Below the pieces are notes generated by a model that was not told the DNA's origin, did not search any database, and worked only from the letters and a program-made list of their open reading frames with translations. From assembly GCA_036346275.1 (NCBI GenBank), contig CM070726.1, positions 30,601,410-30,665,409 on the forward strand: a stretch of 64,000 nt of DNA. The letters are read 5' to 3'. How positions within the stretch are numbered: position 1 is the first letter of the stretch; each line of letters starts with the position of its first letter. Below are positions 46,005 through 58,499 of the stretch, in pieces. Origin of the DNA: Otatea glauca. Taxonomy: Eukaryota; Streptophyta; Magnoliopsida; Poales; Poaceae. The position numbers were made by a program, and so were the translations under genes.

Positions 46005-49000
46005 TCATGGTACACAGGATTCTTGCAAAGAGCTATAACAGATTTGTTTATCTACCTTCAGGACCACTTTGCACCTCACATTCTTCAGCAATTCTTCCAA
46101 TAACCTCCCAAGCCAAATACCTTGACATATTGCCATAGTAGCTGCTATGTACTCAGCCTCACAAGAAGATAATGCCACTGTCTTTTGCTTCTGTAACACC
46201 CATGTCACTAAGTTGGAGCCAAGATAGTAAGTGCTCTTTTGGTCATCCATGTCGCTGGCCATATCGTTGTCGCTGTACCTGACAAGATGTGGCTTCTGTT
46301 CTCCTCTCTTCACGTACATACATCCCAAGTCAAGTGTACACCAAATATACCTCAGAATTTGCTTCACCGCTGCCATGTGCTGGGTTGTTAGCGATTCCAT
46401 GAATCGACTTACAATCCCACCAATTGCATAAGATATATCTGGTCGGGTGTTAACCAAGTACCTGAGGCTCCCCACAATGCTCCGATATTCAGTTGCATCA
46501 ACAGGTGGAGCTATACTCTTTTTGCTCAATTTCTACCTCGCCTCCATAGGGGTCTGGGCTAAGTTGCAGTTTGCCAATCCACTTTTCTCAAGTATCTTAG
46601 CTGCATAGCTTTCTTGGCATAGCCCGATACCATGACATGACTAAACCACTTCTATTCCTAGGTAGTAGCTCAGGAGACCAAGGTCGCTCATAATGAACAA
46701 ATTTTTCATCTGGTTCTTGAACTTGGCAATCTTGACCATGCTTGAGCCTATGATGATCAAGTCATCCGCTTGCACCCTGACCAGAAGACGGGACTCACAA
46801 ACACTCTTCTTGTAAACTGCATGCTCAAAGCAGCACTTCTCAAACTCAAGTGAGATAAGGCTTTGGCAAGCTTTGCATTCCAAGTTCTCGGCACCTGTTG
46901 AAGCCCGTACAGTGCCTTCCGCAGCTTCAACACTTTTCTTTCACAGGCCTTGAAGACGAACCCAGGAGGCCGTGCCACATACACCTCTTCTTCAAGTTCA
47001 CCATTTAGGAATGCCGATTTGACATCCATATGGCGCACCTCCCATGATTCTTGAGTGGCCAAAGCAATGAGTAACCTGGCAGTTTCAATTCTAGCAACGG
47101 GTGCAAAAACATCATCACAATCTAGGCCTTGTTTCTTCACCTACCCTTTTGCAACGAGCTGAGCTTTATGCTTGATTATTGCACCATGAGGATCCTTCTT
47201 TACTTTGAATACCCACTTGAGTCCAATGGGCTTGTGCTGGGGGTAGATCAACAAGATCCCATGTCTCATTGTCCTCAATGGCCCCCAGCTCCTCTTGCAT
47301 AGCGCGCCTCCAACTGTTGTGCTTCTGTGCCTCCTCAACATCTCTAGTTTCCTTGGACGCAAGCATACACAGCTTGGAATACTCCATCTCAACTTTTGAT
47401 GTCTCATCATGCACCTCATGCAAGGAGCACAAGTGCAGCGTCGTCTGTGTGGACAAAGCCGACGATACAATGGGTGGTGTCGTAGCTGGCGTCACAGCTG
47501 ATGTCTCAATCGGCATTCCAACGGGTGTGTCTACTGGTGTCCTAGGTGGGACATGTGCTGGCGTCGTCATGCTTGGGCTCTCTTCACCCGCACCAGCTCC
47601 TGGCACGTCCCCAGTCACGGCGGGGTCATTCTCGGCTAGACCGCTCGCGCCAGGCGGGCTGTCAGATTCGATGTGGTTAGAGTTCACGTGATCCACAACC
47701 CCGTATTTTCAGTTCCTGCATCATCAGTGAGGTAATACATAGTAAAGATGTCACACATAGCTTGTACATTTTCTTCAACTACCGAGTCCCATTCCCGGTG
47801 CCTTTTCTCATCGAAAACAACATCGCACGAGACGTGGATCTTCTTTTGCATCAGATCAATCATCCTGTATGCCTTGCTTCCAGCCTCATAGCCGGAAAAC
47901 ACCATGGGAATGCTCCTATCCACTAGCTTCTTCACATGTGGAGTTGTCACCTTGACATGCCCAACACACCCAAATGTGCGAAGGTGGTGTATACTAGGCT
48001 TCCTTTGATACCATGCCTCATAGGGTGTCATACCTGACACACTCCGTATAGGAGCTCGGTTTAGTATGTAGACAACAGTTGTAACAGCTTCACCCTAGTA
48101 CTTGCCAGGCACTTGATTGCTCTTCAACAAGCTTCTCGCCATCGTGACCACGGTCTAGTTACTCCTTTGTACAACTCCGTTCTGCTATGAAGAATATGGA
48201 GCGGTTAGAAACCGTTTCACCCCTAGATCCTCACAGAACTTGGTGAACTCCTTAGATGTGAATTCACCACCGCAGTCGGTGCATAGTGCCTTCATCTTGA
48301 GATCGGCCTCCATCTCAGCTGCTGCCTTGATTTTCTTGAATGAATTAAGTGCCTTATCTTTGCATTTGAGCAGTGCCAACCACATGTACCGAGTAAGATC
48401 ATCAACTAAGAGCACAAAATACCTCTTCCTAGCTGGTGTTTCAGGTGTGATCAGCTCGCAGATGTCACCATGAGTAAGTTGGAGTGGACGCTTGGCATGA
48501 CAAGCAGCCTTCTGCGGGAACAGTGATCACCGCTGCATGCCGATGATGCACCCATCACACAACTGGTCTGTATGCTCCAGTTGCAACATGCTGATCACCA
48601 TGTCCTTCTACGCCAAGTTTCTCAAAGCGTGAAATTTCAGATGACCATAGCACGCATGCCAAACCCATGCGCTTTCTCGCATGCTAGCCAATAAACACAC
48701 TAGATGAGTCAGGTTAAGTTTGAGCACATATAGTCTGTTCCTCGACCTTTTCACCTTGACCAATAATTTCTTCTATCAGTCATATATGCTCTGCACACCA
48801 TCATTAATGACACTCTTACACCTATTCTCATCTAATTGTCCTATACTGATGACTTTACTTTTCAGACGAGGTATGTAATATACATCAGTTAACACCTTGT
48901 GCTCACTTGATTGGCATTTGAATAGCACAGAACCACGGCCACAAATGTTCACGATTGAGCCATCGCCAAACTTCACCGAGCCATCAATTGTGTTGTTGAG

Positions 49001-50040
49001 GTTAGGGAACTTATCCCTAGCGTAGGTCATGTGGTTGCTAGCACCTGTATCAAGGTACCAGACATCAGGCTCTCCCATCAGGTTTGGGTTCACCTTTGCC
49101 TCATTTAGCATCACCCTATCTTTATAATCTCTACCTCGCGAGCCAGTTCACACGTTTCTATCATCAGCAGCGTAGGTTCGTCGTCCTGCTTCTTGGCAAC
49201 ATAAGCCTTCTCTTCCTTCTTCCTTGATCTGCATTCGGCCAAAGTTTTGACAATCGAAGCACTTGATCTTGGTTTTGTCAAACTTCTTGCTATTGTTGGT
49301 GCACTTGTCGTCGCCGTGCCCACTCCCGCAGCCACGACCGCCAGTGCCTACTCTCTTGGAGCCGCTACTAGACCCCCCACCATCTTTCTTCTCCTCTATG
49401 GCTCTCCATTGAGACCGAGTGAGTAGGACATGCTCATCATCACTATCATCGGCAATGCGTATGCGCTCCTCGTGAGCCTTGAGGCCCCTCAACGAGCTCT
49501 TCCACTAACATGGTCTTGAGATCAGTGAACTGCTCGATTGAACTAACAATCTGCAAGAACTTGTTAAGGAGTGAGCGAAGCATCCTCTTCACCATGTAGA
49601 AGTCTTCCATCTTTTCCCCATGCTCTCGGATCTTGTTGACAATAATACCAACCTTGAGTGCTAATCCTCGATGCTTTCGCTACTCTTCATTTTGAGCGTG
49701 TCGAGCTCCTCCCTGAGGGATTGCATCTTTGCTTCTTAGACGTGTTCAACCCTGAGGAACATTGTTTTCATGGTCGTCCACATGTATTTGGCGCTCTCCT
49801 TCGCAATGAGGAAGAACACAACTTCGGAGATCACGCTGAAGATGGCTACATGCACTATCTTGTTCTCTTCGCGTCCACCGACGCCTTTGGATCTGCGAGA
49901 TCTACCACATCCCACATATCATTCGCCTGCATCAAGGCTTGCATCTTGATCAACCAAGCCAAGAAATTGCTACATGTCTACACAGAATACGGAATCTCAC
50001 ACGAGCTCTCCTTCACTGCCACTTGACCACCACCTGACAT
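46005..50040 (-). pseudogene. copia gag-pol polyprotein, frameshifted
   Basis: Gag starts near 50040 and is broken. A CCHC-type knuckle remnant (CFDCQNFGR) lies near 49250. The aspartic protease motif DTGASNHM is near 49070. Integrase blocks occur between 48500 and 47700 (LVDDLTRYMW, GGEFTSKEF, GMTPYEAWYQRKPSIHHLRTFG). Reverse transcriptase occurs at 47250-46640 (WKVRHMDVKSAFLNG-like block, LKLRKALYGLQQ, and the active-site strand read here as VQADDLIIIG). RNase H is at 46529-46005 (GSLRYLVNTRPDISYAIG, SSCEAEYIAA). Stops and frameshifts separate nearly every domain, so no intact polyprotein is possible. Confidence 0.9.
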
Positions 50041-50100
50041 TTCGCTCGTTGCTGACTGGTACTTGGGCATGCAGTGCCGGTAATCGCTTCTTCGCTGCAC

Positions 50101-50112
50101 TCTGATACCAAA
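50101..50112 (-). other. copia primer-binding site (initiator tRNA-Met type)
   Basis: On the minus strand the sequence next to the 5' LTR reads TTTGGTATCAGAGTGC. It contains TGGTATCAGA, complementary to the 3' end of plant initiator tRNA-Met as in most plant copia elements. Confidence 0.85.
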
Positions 50113-50433
50113 TGTTGGCCCAGGAGCTCTCTTTTCCTCTCTCTCTCTCTATCTCACGGTGGTTATCTTTGGTGTGCTCACAACACACGCGAACACTAGG
50201 AAGAAGAAGATACACTCACAAACTTGGTCATGCAGCAACTGCTCACATCAAGGTTTTTTGTGTTGTGCAATGACTTGCAGCTTTTATCTTTTCTTCGTTA
50301 TCTTAAATAGAACAATTGGATTACAAGGAAGGCTAACAACCTTATCTAAACTAACTCAACAAACTAACTCAGCCATATATGAACTAACTCAATGCCGACG
50401 CGAGTACCGAAAATAACAAGATTATTATCATCA
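50113..50433 (-). repeat. 5' LTR of the copia element
   Basis: 321 bp, the partner of 45483-45810. On the minus strand it lies immediately upstream of the primer-binding site. Confidence 0.92.
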
Positions 50434-50828
50434 TCTGCCTTAGTGAACTTTCTGAGCCCCCATGATTTGTTGCTAGGGGTGAAGTCGTTCCACCCGACTG
50501 AAGGTGACAAGTTCTCCGTACTTGTAGGGCCATTGATCTAGAAGCTGAACTTCATGGTAGCCTTCTCTACGGCGGTGCTCAATAGCTCGAGGAACAAAGA
50601 GAAGTACCCTTCATCTTCTTTTCCATGGCTGGCAGGGTAGCATAGGAGTGTCCAACTGTAACCTCTGACTTCAAAGGGGCCGAATATGATGGAATGACTA
50701 ACGTTGTTCCTCTTCCGTAGATAGTAGTCAGTGATGCTGAACTGGTGCGTACCCCTGACTAGCTCCGTCAAGTGCGTGGACATGGTGTGAGGCAGGGGAC
50801 GACTGGTGGCAGATGAGGCGGCGAACAT

Positions 50829-51590
50829 TCTGAGAGCCTGTGGGGCAAGAGATCATTCAGTATTGGTTACTATAGCTAACTCTTGGTTATTGATAGCGAG
50901 AGATACGTACATACGTAGATATGGGTAGTGGCGTATGTTGGATAAAAATAGATGGGGTGCTCGTGGGAGTAAGCTAACAAAAGAAAATCATATTAAAATG
51001 CATGCAATTCAAAATACTCAGTGCGATCGATACTTAAAAGTAAACTACATCTATAAAAAAATCATACTTACATAATTCCATCAGAATAGAAAACTTGCTA
51101 TTATGAGGGTATCAATACCTTATTACTTGGATGTTAGCGATAATTTTTGACAGCTTGCATAAGGTGGTGGCAAGTAATCATACTTGAGTTTTGAAAAAGA
51201 GAGAAGACACATTTGTGTTTCCATTTCTGTGACCAGTCCTTGCTAGAGAAATATGCAAATAATAGATAATTCTATAGGATTCATTTCAGTTTCCTAATTG
51301 GTAGGAATTCATTTCAGATTCCTAATTGGTAAGAATTAAGTGTTAGTTATGTCAAACAGAGCATAATTTCGATTTGTAGCACAAGAATTCAAACAAAAGG
51401 CACTTTATTACCAACATAAATAAGAAGAATTGGAAAAAAGAACTGAACATTGGGTTAATGACTACATGAACAAGCAGCCGACAATAGCTATAATCAGAAT
51501 GGTATGACGAGTAATCATGTCTTTTGATCAAATTCACCACTTTGGAGTTAAAAATAAATATTGAATAATAGAAGTTCAAACCTTGTGGTG
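50829..51590. other. upstream flank of the MATH-BTB pseudogene
   Basis: AT-rich, no gene recognised. 'attcatttcag(a/t)ttcctaattggta' is directly repeated near 51270-51330. It probably includes the former MATH-BTB promoter. Confidence 0.45.
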
Positions 51591-51598
51591 GTGTAGAC

Positions 51599-54500
51599 GA
51601 GGGTTAACAATATCGTTTTCGTGTTGAAAATCGAGTACTGACCTGTAGCGATTTTCGTCAATTATCGCTCGATAATCGGTGAGAATCTAATGGTTTGCAA
51701 GATCAAACCGATTTGAAATTGGTGGTCAAACCAGGGAAAAAACAAAAATCGGGTGATATGGTCGATAATCGGCCGGTATGCAGTGATTATCAAGCGATAT
51801 TTATGAAAAAATCGGGAACTGAATGAAAAATGGTGAAAAATCAAGGAAAAATGGGAAAATTGCAAAAAATGGTGGAAAATTTTGTAAAAAACCGATAAAG
51901 GCCCAAAAAAAATCAAGAAAACATTAGAAATGTAAAAAAAATATATGGAAAAATAGGACAAAATTCCAGCATGATCTTTCCTACATTTTAAGACAATGTT
52001 AAGTTGTAAAGTACGCATTTTGCAATAATAGCACAAGTATGAAAAAACATGAAACAATATGGAAAAATTTTGGCATGACGTTTGCTATATTTTAGGCAAT
52101 CTGAAGTTGTAAAGTAGGCATTTAGCAATAATATCTCAATAAATAACATTTCATTTGAATAGCATTCACAAATCAATCCAACAAGTCCACATTTCAATAA
52201 CATTCATTTCAATACCATGGCATATGACATTTGCAATCAACATTTCTCACCAAAAATGAGTTCGTAGTTGGCATAGCTTTGTCGTCCTTCCATTGTCACA
52301 CATATGCCATGTTGAACCTACATGAATGCTATGCTAGTAAAAAATCGAGTTACAATAAAATGAAACATACAAATGAAACATTACCTTTGGGGCTACAAGC
52401 AGTATTGTTGGGTATACACTTATTTGGCCATGTTGTACTCCTCTGTGGATATCATCACCAATCCTCCTGTATCTTACAACTCTGCCTTGTATTCGTGCTA
52501 GTTTTGCCCCATCCATAGGCTAGTCGTTTGCCATTGTTGGTACAACATGGCATAAAATTCGGGGTCTTGCCACTCATAGACCCATTAGGTGGGAGGTTGT
52601 GCACGAGCTTGTGGGATGGCTTAGTCGTAGTGGCCATATGAGCCATAGCCATAACTCTCTTGCGTCTTGGTGACACTGAACTAGCTGGAGCTATCCTGCG
52701 GTGCGTCATGGCTATGTCATTGATCCCTTCCCTTGCATGCAATAGTCGTCCTCTATGACTGTGGAGTACCATGATCTTTAACCTATGTGGCATGAGTGTA
52801 TTAGGACTCCCCTGTAAATTCTATGGGACAATGTCCTTCTGAGCGGGAAGTTAGAGGGATGAAGGCACCATCACCGGACTCACCAACATTGCTGTCCGTC
52901 TTGGAGCTACTGTCATTGGACTCTTGGTACGGCGGGCTCCGACGGGCCCTAGGAGTGCTATTAGTTGAGTCATCACTCCCTACATGATGTTCCTCCTCTA
53001 TGGGAAGTTTCCCCTTTCCTTTTGAGGGGGCTCTCCTTTTTGCTTGCTCCCTAAACGCCACTGTCTGGTGCTTCTTCTTTCCTATATGACTGTCACCCAT
53101 TGTCTTGTCTATCCATTCAGGGATGCTTGTAGCCCCAGTATTCTTTCAGAATGCAACCGGTTCAACCGGGTCTGTCACAAGGTGTGATGGGAGAGGGTGT
53201 CACTCTCAATGTCCTCCTCATCAAGTAAGGGGTCAGCATTAGACCTCCTTTTCTCTATCCACTATCGGATTGATTTTTAGCGATGCACAATGTAAGCTCC
53301 ATAAAACATTGGAATGGATCATCTTCTGCTGTGGACATTTGACTCTCTTCAGCTTGATTTCGGAGCCACAGATTGTAGTTAACGCACACCAACTTATGGA
53401 GCTTCTTGTAGGACAGGCGGTTGCGAACTTTAGTGTAGATGAAGGCGAACATGCTCCAATAATGCTCGCATCCACTAGAAGAAGCGCAATGTGAAACGGT
53501 CCGCTGAACAAACTTCTAGAGGGTGGGTGTGGTCGAACCAAACAAACCTCACCAATGTGCTGTAAGTTAACAAAGAGAATAGTAAGTACAAGGTGAAAAT
53601 ACGATAGTGCATTACATTTAAAACAAACATAAAAAAATATCAGGGTTATTTTGAGATCATGTGCCATCTGTTCAGCTAGAACACTCGCGAACGTTCCAAC
53701 CCTTCTTTTGTATAGATCGGCCTCGTGAAGAGCGTCAATGACGCTATCAGTATCATCAGCAAGCGCTTGAAAAGTATCCCAAAGATTTGGCCAAAAGGTG
53801 TTAGTCGTGCCGTATACATAGTGTCCAGGGGTTCAAGGCGGCAGTTGCACAAAGTCAAGGAAACACATTAGTACAAGTTAACGTATGTGTGAGAACAAGT
53901 TATTATGTGCAAGAGAAGAATGTATTATCGACGTTCATGTAAGTGCCTCGTGTTATGTCGCCCATTCTTGGGTCGATGACGTTCACGTATAAGTCGAATG
54001 TAGCTGGAGAGTCCTGGAATAAGCTATCATATTCCTATCACATTATGTTGTATTGTAGTAGCACCTCGCTCAACGTAGGCACCTTATCTTAATCAGTGAA
54101 ACGCAAGAAGGTGTACAACGGTTCCACGGATTTAACAACCAATCAAAGGTTGTCCCACCAGTCCAAGCTCGAGAGGCAGGAGCACACGAACTTCCCCTTA
54201 GCAGTATCAACAAAGCGCGATGATAGAAATTCTTTCGAGGCCATCCATTGCAAGAACTTGTCCTTGCGACGAAGGAAACTATCCAAAAACATATAGTTTG
54301 TTCCGAAGCGAGTAGCATTCCACTTGACCAAATCGCCCCAATATGCTTCTTCATCATGGTATGAAGCTTTGAATAGTTGTACAACCATCAAGAGATTTTT
54401 CTTGCACTCTTAATGACAGAGGCGTGGTCAGGGAACTCTCTAATCTGCTTCAGCATCAAATTAATCGTGTGGGCCACACAAGGCTGCTACATGATGTTGT

Positions 54501-56933
54501 GGTGCTCTCGTGCGATGAGCCTGCATGGCTTCTTGTAGTGGCACCATTGTCCATGACAATCAGCATAACATTCGCCGGACTTACCTCATCGACCACTGAG
54601 TCAATTTCCTGCGTTAACAAACAAAATGAAAACCCCCATTACATGTTGCGTACCTCAAATATATTTTATAAGAGGAGCAATGAAAGCAAGTACCTTGCGC
54701 AAGTACGAAGCATCATGAGTTAGGCCTGTTGCATCCACTGACTTATGAAAGAACATGGTGCCATTGCAGTATATGATAAAGTTGTGATGCTTATGTGTGT
54801 CGGCCCAGTCCAAAAATCACACATGATTGTTACACCATATGTTGGCCATTCCAGTTTGAACCATGCCATCTTCTCCCGTATGTCCGCTTTGTTGGCATCT
54901 AAATATTTGCCATCTATATCTCTCCCACTCGGAGATGGGATACCCTCGCCTGCAAAACAAACAAACTATGAAAATGTGAGCTATTAATCAGCATATAACT
55001 GGATGAAAATTTGAAATCTGACTTACCCCATTTTTGAGTTTCCCTTACAGCACTAACGAATTAGGGATTGTCTGCTTTCCTCTCCACGATACCACCCGTG
55101 TGGAAAATTTTGGCGCAGGCTAAGCCAATCACCTGATTCGCATTCCTCCCCTTCTGTGTCCAACTCCCAGTGTCAATCCTTGTTTGCACAAGGCCACAGG
55201 CCGTATCTAGGTTGTAATCCCCAAGGCCGGTCCTTCCCGTTGTGAGGAACTCCGAAACATCCTCGGAAACACACCGTCGCTCCCTCCTGTAGCCCCCTAG
55301 AGGTTCCATTACCACCACCATGCTCATACCTGCCACTTGCCTGACTAATAAATTCTGCCTCCGCCCTGGAGGCATCTATGGTATGTTGGAGTTGCTCCTC
55401 CTCATCAACATCACCCGTGTACTCTGCATATGAACTTCTTCTCGACGGGGAATCTACAGCTGCTACTTCTTTTCTTATCCTCTTGTCCCTCATTCCCTTC
55501 CTCTTATCCTTAATCCTGTCTAGATCACGCTGAAAGTACTCGCGAACCTCCTTAGGAACTTGCCTGCAATAGACAACATTCATACTGCACCCTGCCAAGT
55601 GGTGCTTCAGTCGGGTTGAACCGACTCATTTCTTCTCTTGGTGACAGTACTTGCATCGAAATCTAGTCCCCATCTTGTTGCTGTGCTCCCACACAACGCC
55701 GCCCTGGTCTGCTATCTGCTAATGCAAAACAACAAGTCATCAGCATGCATGCAGTTTACATAATGTTCCAATCATACATCCAGTAAGTAAACAAAAAAAT
55801 AATCACCTTGTACTTAACCATAATACTATCCTAGACCATACACTAAATCAATATAGCATCTAATTAACCATCACTACGAAGCTGCTAGATCAATCGCTTA
55901 GATCATCCTACCTAACATATACCATATCCAATATCCAATTTGCGAAATGTCATTTTTCACTAAATGACCAACTACTTTATTACTACTCGTAAATATTCAA
56001 CAATAATAGCAAGCACATGCATGGAGGATGGTGAGCACAACATTTGTCTAGCTACTTATAGCCAGCTTCTATCCATGAGCACAACATGCCAGATTATACA
56101 TACATTTCACCCAGATTCTATCCAAAGAATGCCTAACAATCATCTTTACTTCATCTCCAATGGGAAAAATACCTACTTAACCCTACATTATACCTAACAA
56201 TCTGTTGACTTCATCTCCAATGCAAAAAATACCTACTTATACCAAATTATGCCTAACAATCTCTCGGTTACAGTCGAACATCGCACGGCTACAATCGACA
56301 ATCTCACGAATCGGAATGATAATCGACAACGAGGACGATTGTCCCAGGCCCTCTTGATTTTTGCCTACGGAGTCTCGATTATCGACACATTACCACGATA
56401 CTCGCTCGGGAACCCTAACGAAAATCGTTACATCACAAAATGTTGATAGAAATCGACTTGCCAAACGAAAATTGATGCTTACCGATCGATTATCGGGTGG
56501 TCGGTGGGGATACACTGGTCGACAGTGATCAGATTTGGTCGAAGATGGCAGGGAAGAGTTTGGGGAATGGAGAGAAGTGCTGGAAGCTAGATAATGGCTG
56601 TCAGAACATCAATTTGATGCTTATGGCCACGATTTGATTCTTGGTGGGCCAGATGGGCCGGATACTGTTCTTTTTTACTGTTCATATCTTTTTATTTTTC
56701 TATTTTCCAAAATTAGAATTTGCTCCAAAACCGTCTCCCAAATTAGGTTTTTTTAAAGAAATTCACCCCAGATGTCTCAAACCTATTAACACTAATTTTA
56801 GGGAACTTTTAGATAAATTTTTCCAAATTTTTTGAATTTTTTGAATTTGATCGGTTTACCGACCAGTATGAAGTGTCGAGCCGGCTCGATACATCCGATA
56901 ATCGCGCGATTATCGATGATAATGTGAACCTTG
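51599..56933 (-). mobile_element. hAT transposon, 5335 bp, TSD GTGTAGAC
   Basis: The ends GAGGGTTAACAATATCG and (inverted) CAAGGTTCACATTATCATCG pair over the first ten positions with three mismatches. The identical octamer GTGTAGAC lies at 51591-51598 and 56934-56941, the 8-bp duplication of hAT elements. Both subterminal zones are rich in 'gataatcg', 'cgattatc' and 'atcgatg' words. A degenerate BED/DUF659/dimerisation transposase is carried on the minus strand. The CAAGGTTC terminus is shared with the non-autonomous elements A and B at 5636 and 8529. Confidence 0.88.
52800..55740 (-). pseudogene. hAT transposase pseudogene (BED finger, DUF659, hAT dimerisation)
   Basis: Read on the minus strand. 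A BED zinc finger lies at 55730-55590 (FRCKYCHQEKK, then an in-frame TGA, then RLKHHLAGC). A basic linker follows (VPKEVREYFQRDLDRIKDKR). The DUF659/RNase H-like region at ~54860-54140 contains TIMCDFWTGPTH-like and FFHKSVDATGLTHDASYLRK blocks and WNATRFGTNYMFLDSFLRRK. A C-terminal dimerisation block (RLSYKKLHKLVCVNYNLWLR) lies at ~53440-53370, followed by an acidic/serine-rich tail to ~52800. Frameshifts and stops interrupt it throughout. Members of this family cut and join hAT ends; this copy looks inactive. Confidence 0.85.
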
Positions 56934-56941
56934 GTGTAGAC

Positions 56942-58499
56942 AAGCTAACCTTTATAGAACTGCACATGTTACTGAATTATAGAATAAGATATTCTGCTCC
57001 TTCACAACTGGGACTCCAGACTTTTCTGCATAATGGTTTGTTGGAATCATTAGACCAAAACTAAGATAGTAAACACGCTTATATACCAACATAGTTGATT
57101 GCTATCAAAAACATAGAAAGCAGTTATTACTTGTTCAAAATTAACCAATGTAACAATCCAGTTGATAGAGAATAGGTTTACTTGATCTCGCTTATAGAAA
57201 ACATAACAACTGACCTCAAATAGACTAAAGATAGATGAGAACTACTAGAATTAACTGCGAATTTACACAATTACCATACAATGATCTCAACACAACTTCA
57301 CCCAGAGCATTATCCAATTAGAGAATTGATAGTGAAAGTGAAACAATGCCAGTAGGAGCTAAACAATCTCAATTAATCATAGGAGCTAAACACATTTGTC
57401 ATTTTAATAGTACACAATCACAATCCAAACTCAAGATTTCACAGCTAATAAGAGAGAATTAAGGATAGATGTGGAAATTGAATAGGGGAAGGAATTGGAG
57501 ACAACCTAGGGGAAAATGAAGGGGAGTAGTGAGGTGTTGGAGGCGGAGCAGATGGTCGTCGAGCCCAGTCGACGGCGACTTCCTAGCAGTGGCATGACCA
57601 ATACAACAAAGTACTAGTGGTCGTTAATGAAGAACAAGCAAAGATGTCATTGCCATTGACACGGAGACCGATCGACACGGCGGAGTCACGGGAACTCATC
57701 GGTGTAGGTTCGTCTTCGCTCGCTCTGCCTCATTGATCTACTTCTTGTGCGGTGCACCTTGCCTCCTCTAATCCTCTACGGGTTCACTAGCCGGTGCTCC
57801 GCCGCTAAATACCACCAAAAAACGGCAACAGTCCTTGGGGTTCGAGGGGCGCGAGGGGCAGAGCCAGTTGCTACCCCTCTCATGCACTCCCGTGCGTCCG
57901 CCACTAGATATAGGCTACCTCTAAAGCTTAATGATCAAATTATTTTGAGAGAAGTTGAACGATCACAATATACAAGGACAATATAAATAATCACATCCAA
58001 TCGATAATCATGCATGGGATCAAGGCTAACCGTCTCATTGTTTTTGACATAGTATCGTGAATAAATGAAATGAACATTCTACGCCTTAAGTACACCCTCG
58101 TCCGCAATATAAGTCCAAAATATGGACTAGGGAGACATTAAGGTCCTATGTGATACATCTCCTACCTTCAACTTCTTGCTTTAATCTTATGCATTTGCAC
58201 CAAACATCCAGCTTCTCAAAACAAGTAGAGTGTACAAGGAGCAGTCCCAAAAATAAACTAACGAGAGAAGCAACCTTCCCGTAGATTCTCATGAAAAGCT
58301 AGACTAATAGAAACAAAACACCCCTTAAAGTTGCCCATTTTTATCCACAAAATGCCACTCGACACCTAAGACCTTGCAACCCTGAGTCCCATACCCCTTT
58401 GCACTACTCTCCCATCATGATAAGGGTAGGGTGATCCAAGTGATAAGGGTAGATGATCGAAACCCTAGATCGTTGCCACCCACCTAGGGCTGGCAAAAA
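56942..58499. other. intergenic, nothing firmly recognised
   Basis: AT-rich to 57470. A GC-richer patch at 57540-57920 has short frames without known motifs. No repeat termini could be paired. Confidence 0.45.

Larger units (their letters stand above)
45483..50433 (-). mobile_element. Ty1/copia retrotransposon, complete but decayed, ~4.95 kb
   Basis: LTRs lie at 45483-45810 and 50113-50433 (TGTTG(A/G)CCCA... to ...ATTATCATCA). They are flanked by tctac (45478-45482) and tctgc (50434-50438), a 4-of-5 target duplication. The element reads on the minus strand: 5' LTR at right, then PBS, gag, protease, integrase, reverse transcriptase, RNase H, and the 3' LTR at left. That pol order is copia-type. 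The LTRs differ by many substitutions and indels, so the insertion is not recent. It inserted into the MATH-BTB gene. Confidence 0.93.
44285..50828 (-). pseudogene. MATH-BTB gene broken by two insertions
   Basis: Three minus-strand segments belong to one gene. 50828-50439 is the N-terminal MATH part (MFAASSATSRPLPHTMSTHL, ELVRGTHQFSITDYYL, FEVRGYSWTLLCYP, YFSLFLELLS, SWGLRKFTKA). 45482-45303 is the MATH-BTB linker and BTB start (VLDDLAVDCTV, AHRAVVA). 44798-44285 is the rest of BTB (PVFSAQFFGSLAEAG, VRIHDMKP, LLFIYTDTLPPVEDDDF, AADRYDLKKMRPM, LADRHHCPQLKAFCMDYI, SPGVLAALVATEG). Removing the 504-bp insertion rejoins the BTB frame exactly at AHRAVVA/MRLPVF. Frameshifts near 44660 and 44540 and stops in the linker and MATH segment add further damage. 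Intact members act as substrate adaptors for CUL3 ubiquitin ligases; this copy is dead. Confidence 0.88.

Noticed and set aside
47269..47691. 140-codon plus-strand frame
   Set aside because: It is antisense to the proline- and threonine-rich linker of copia pol.
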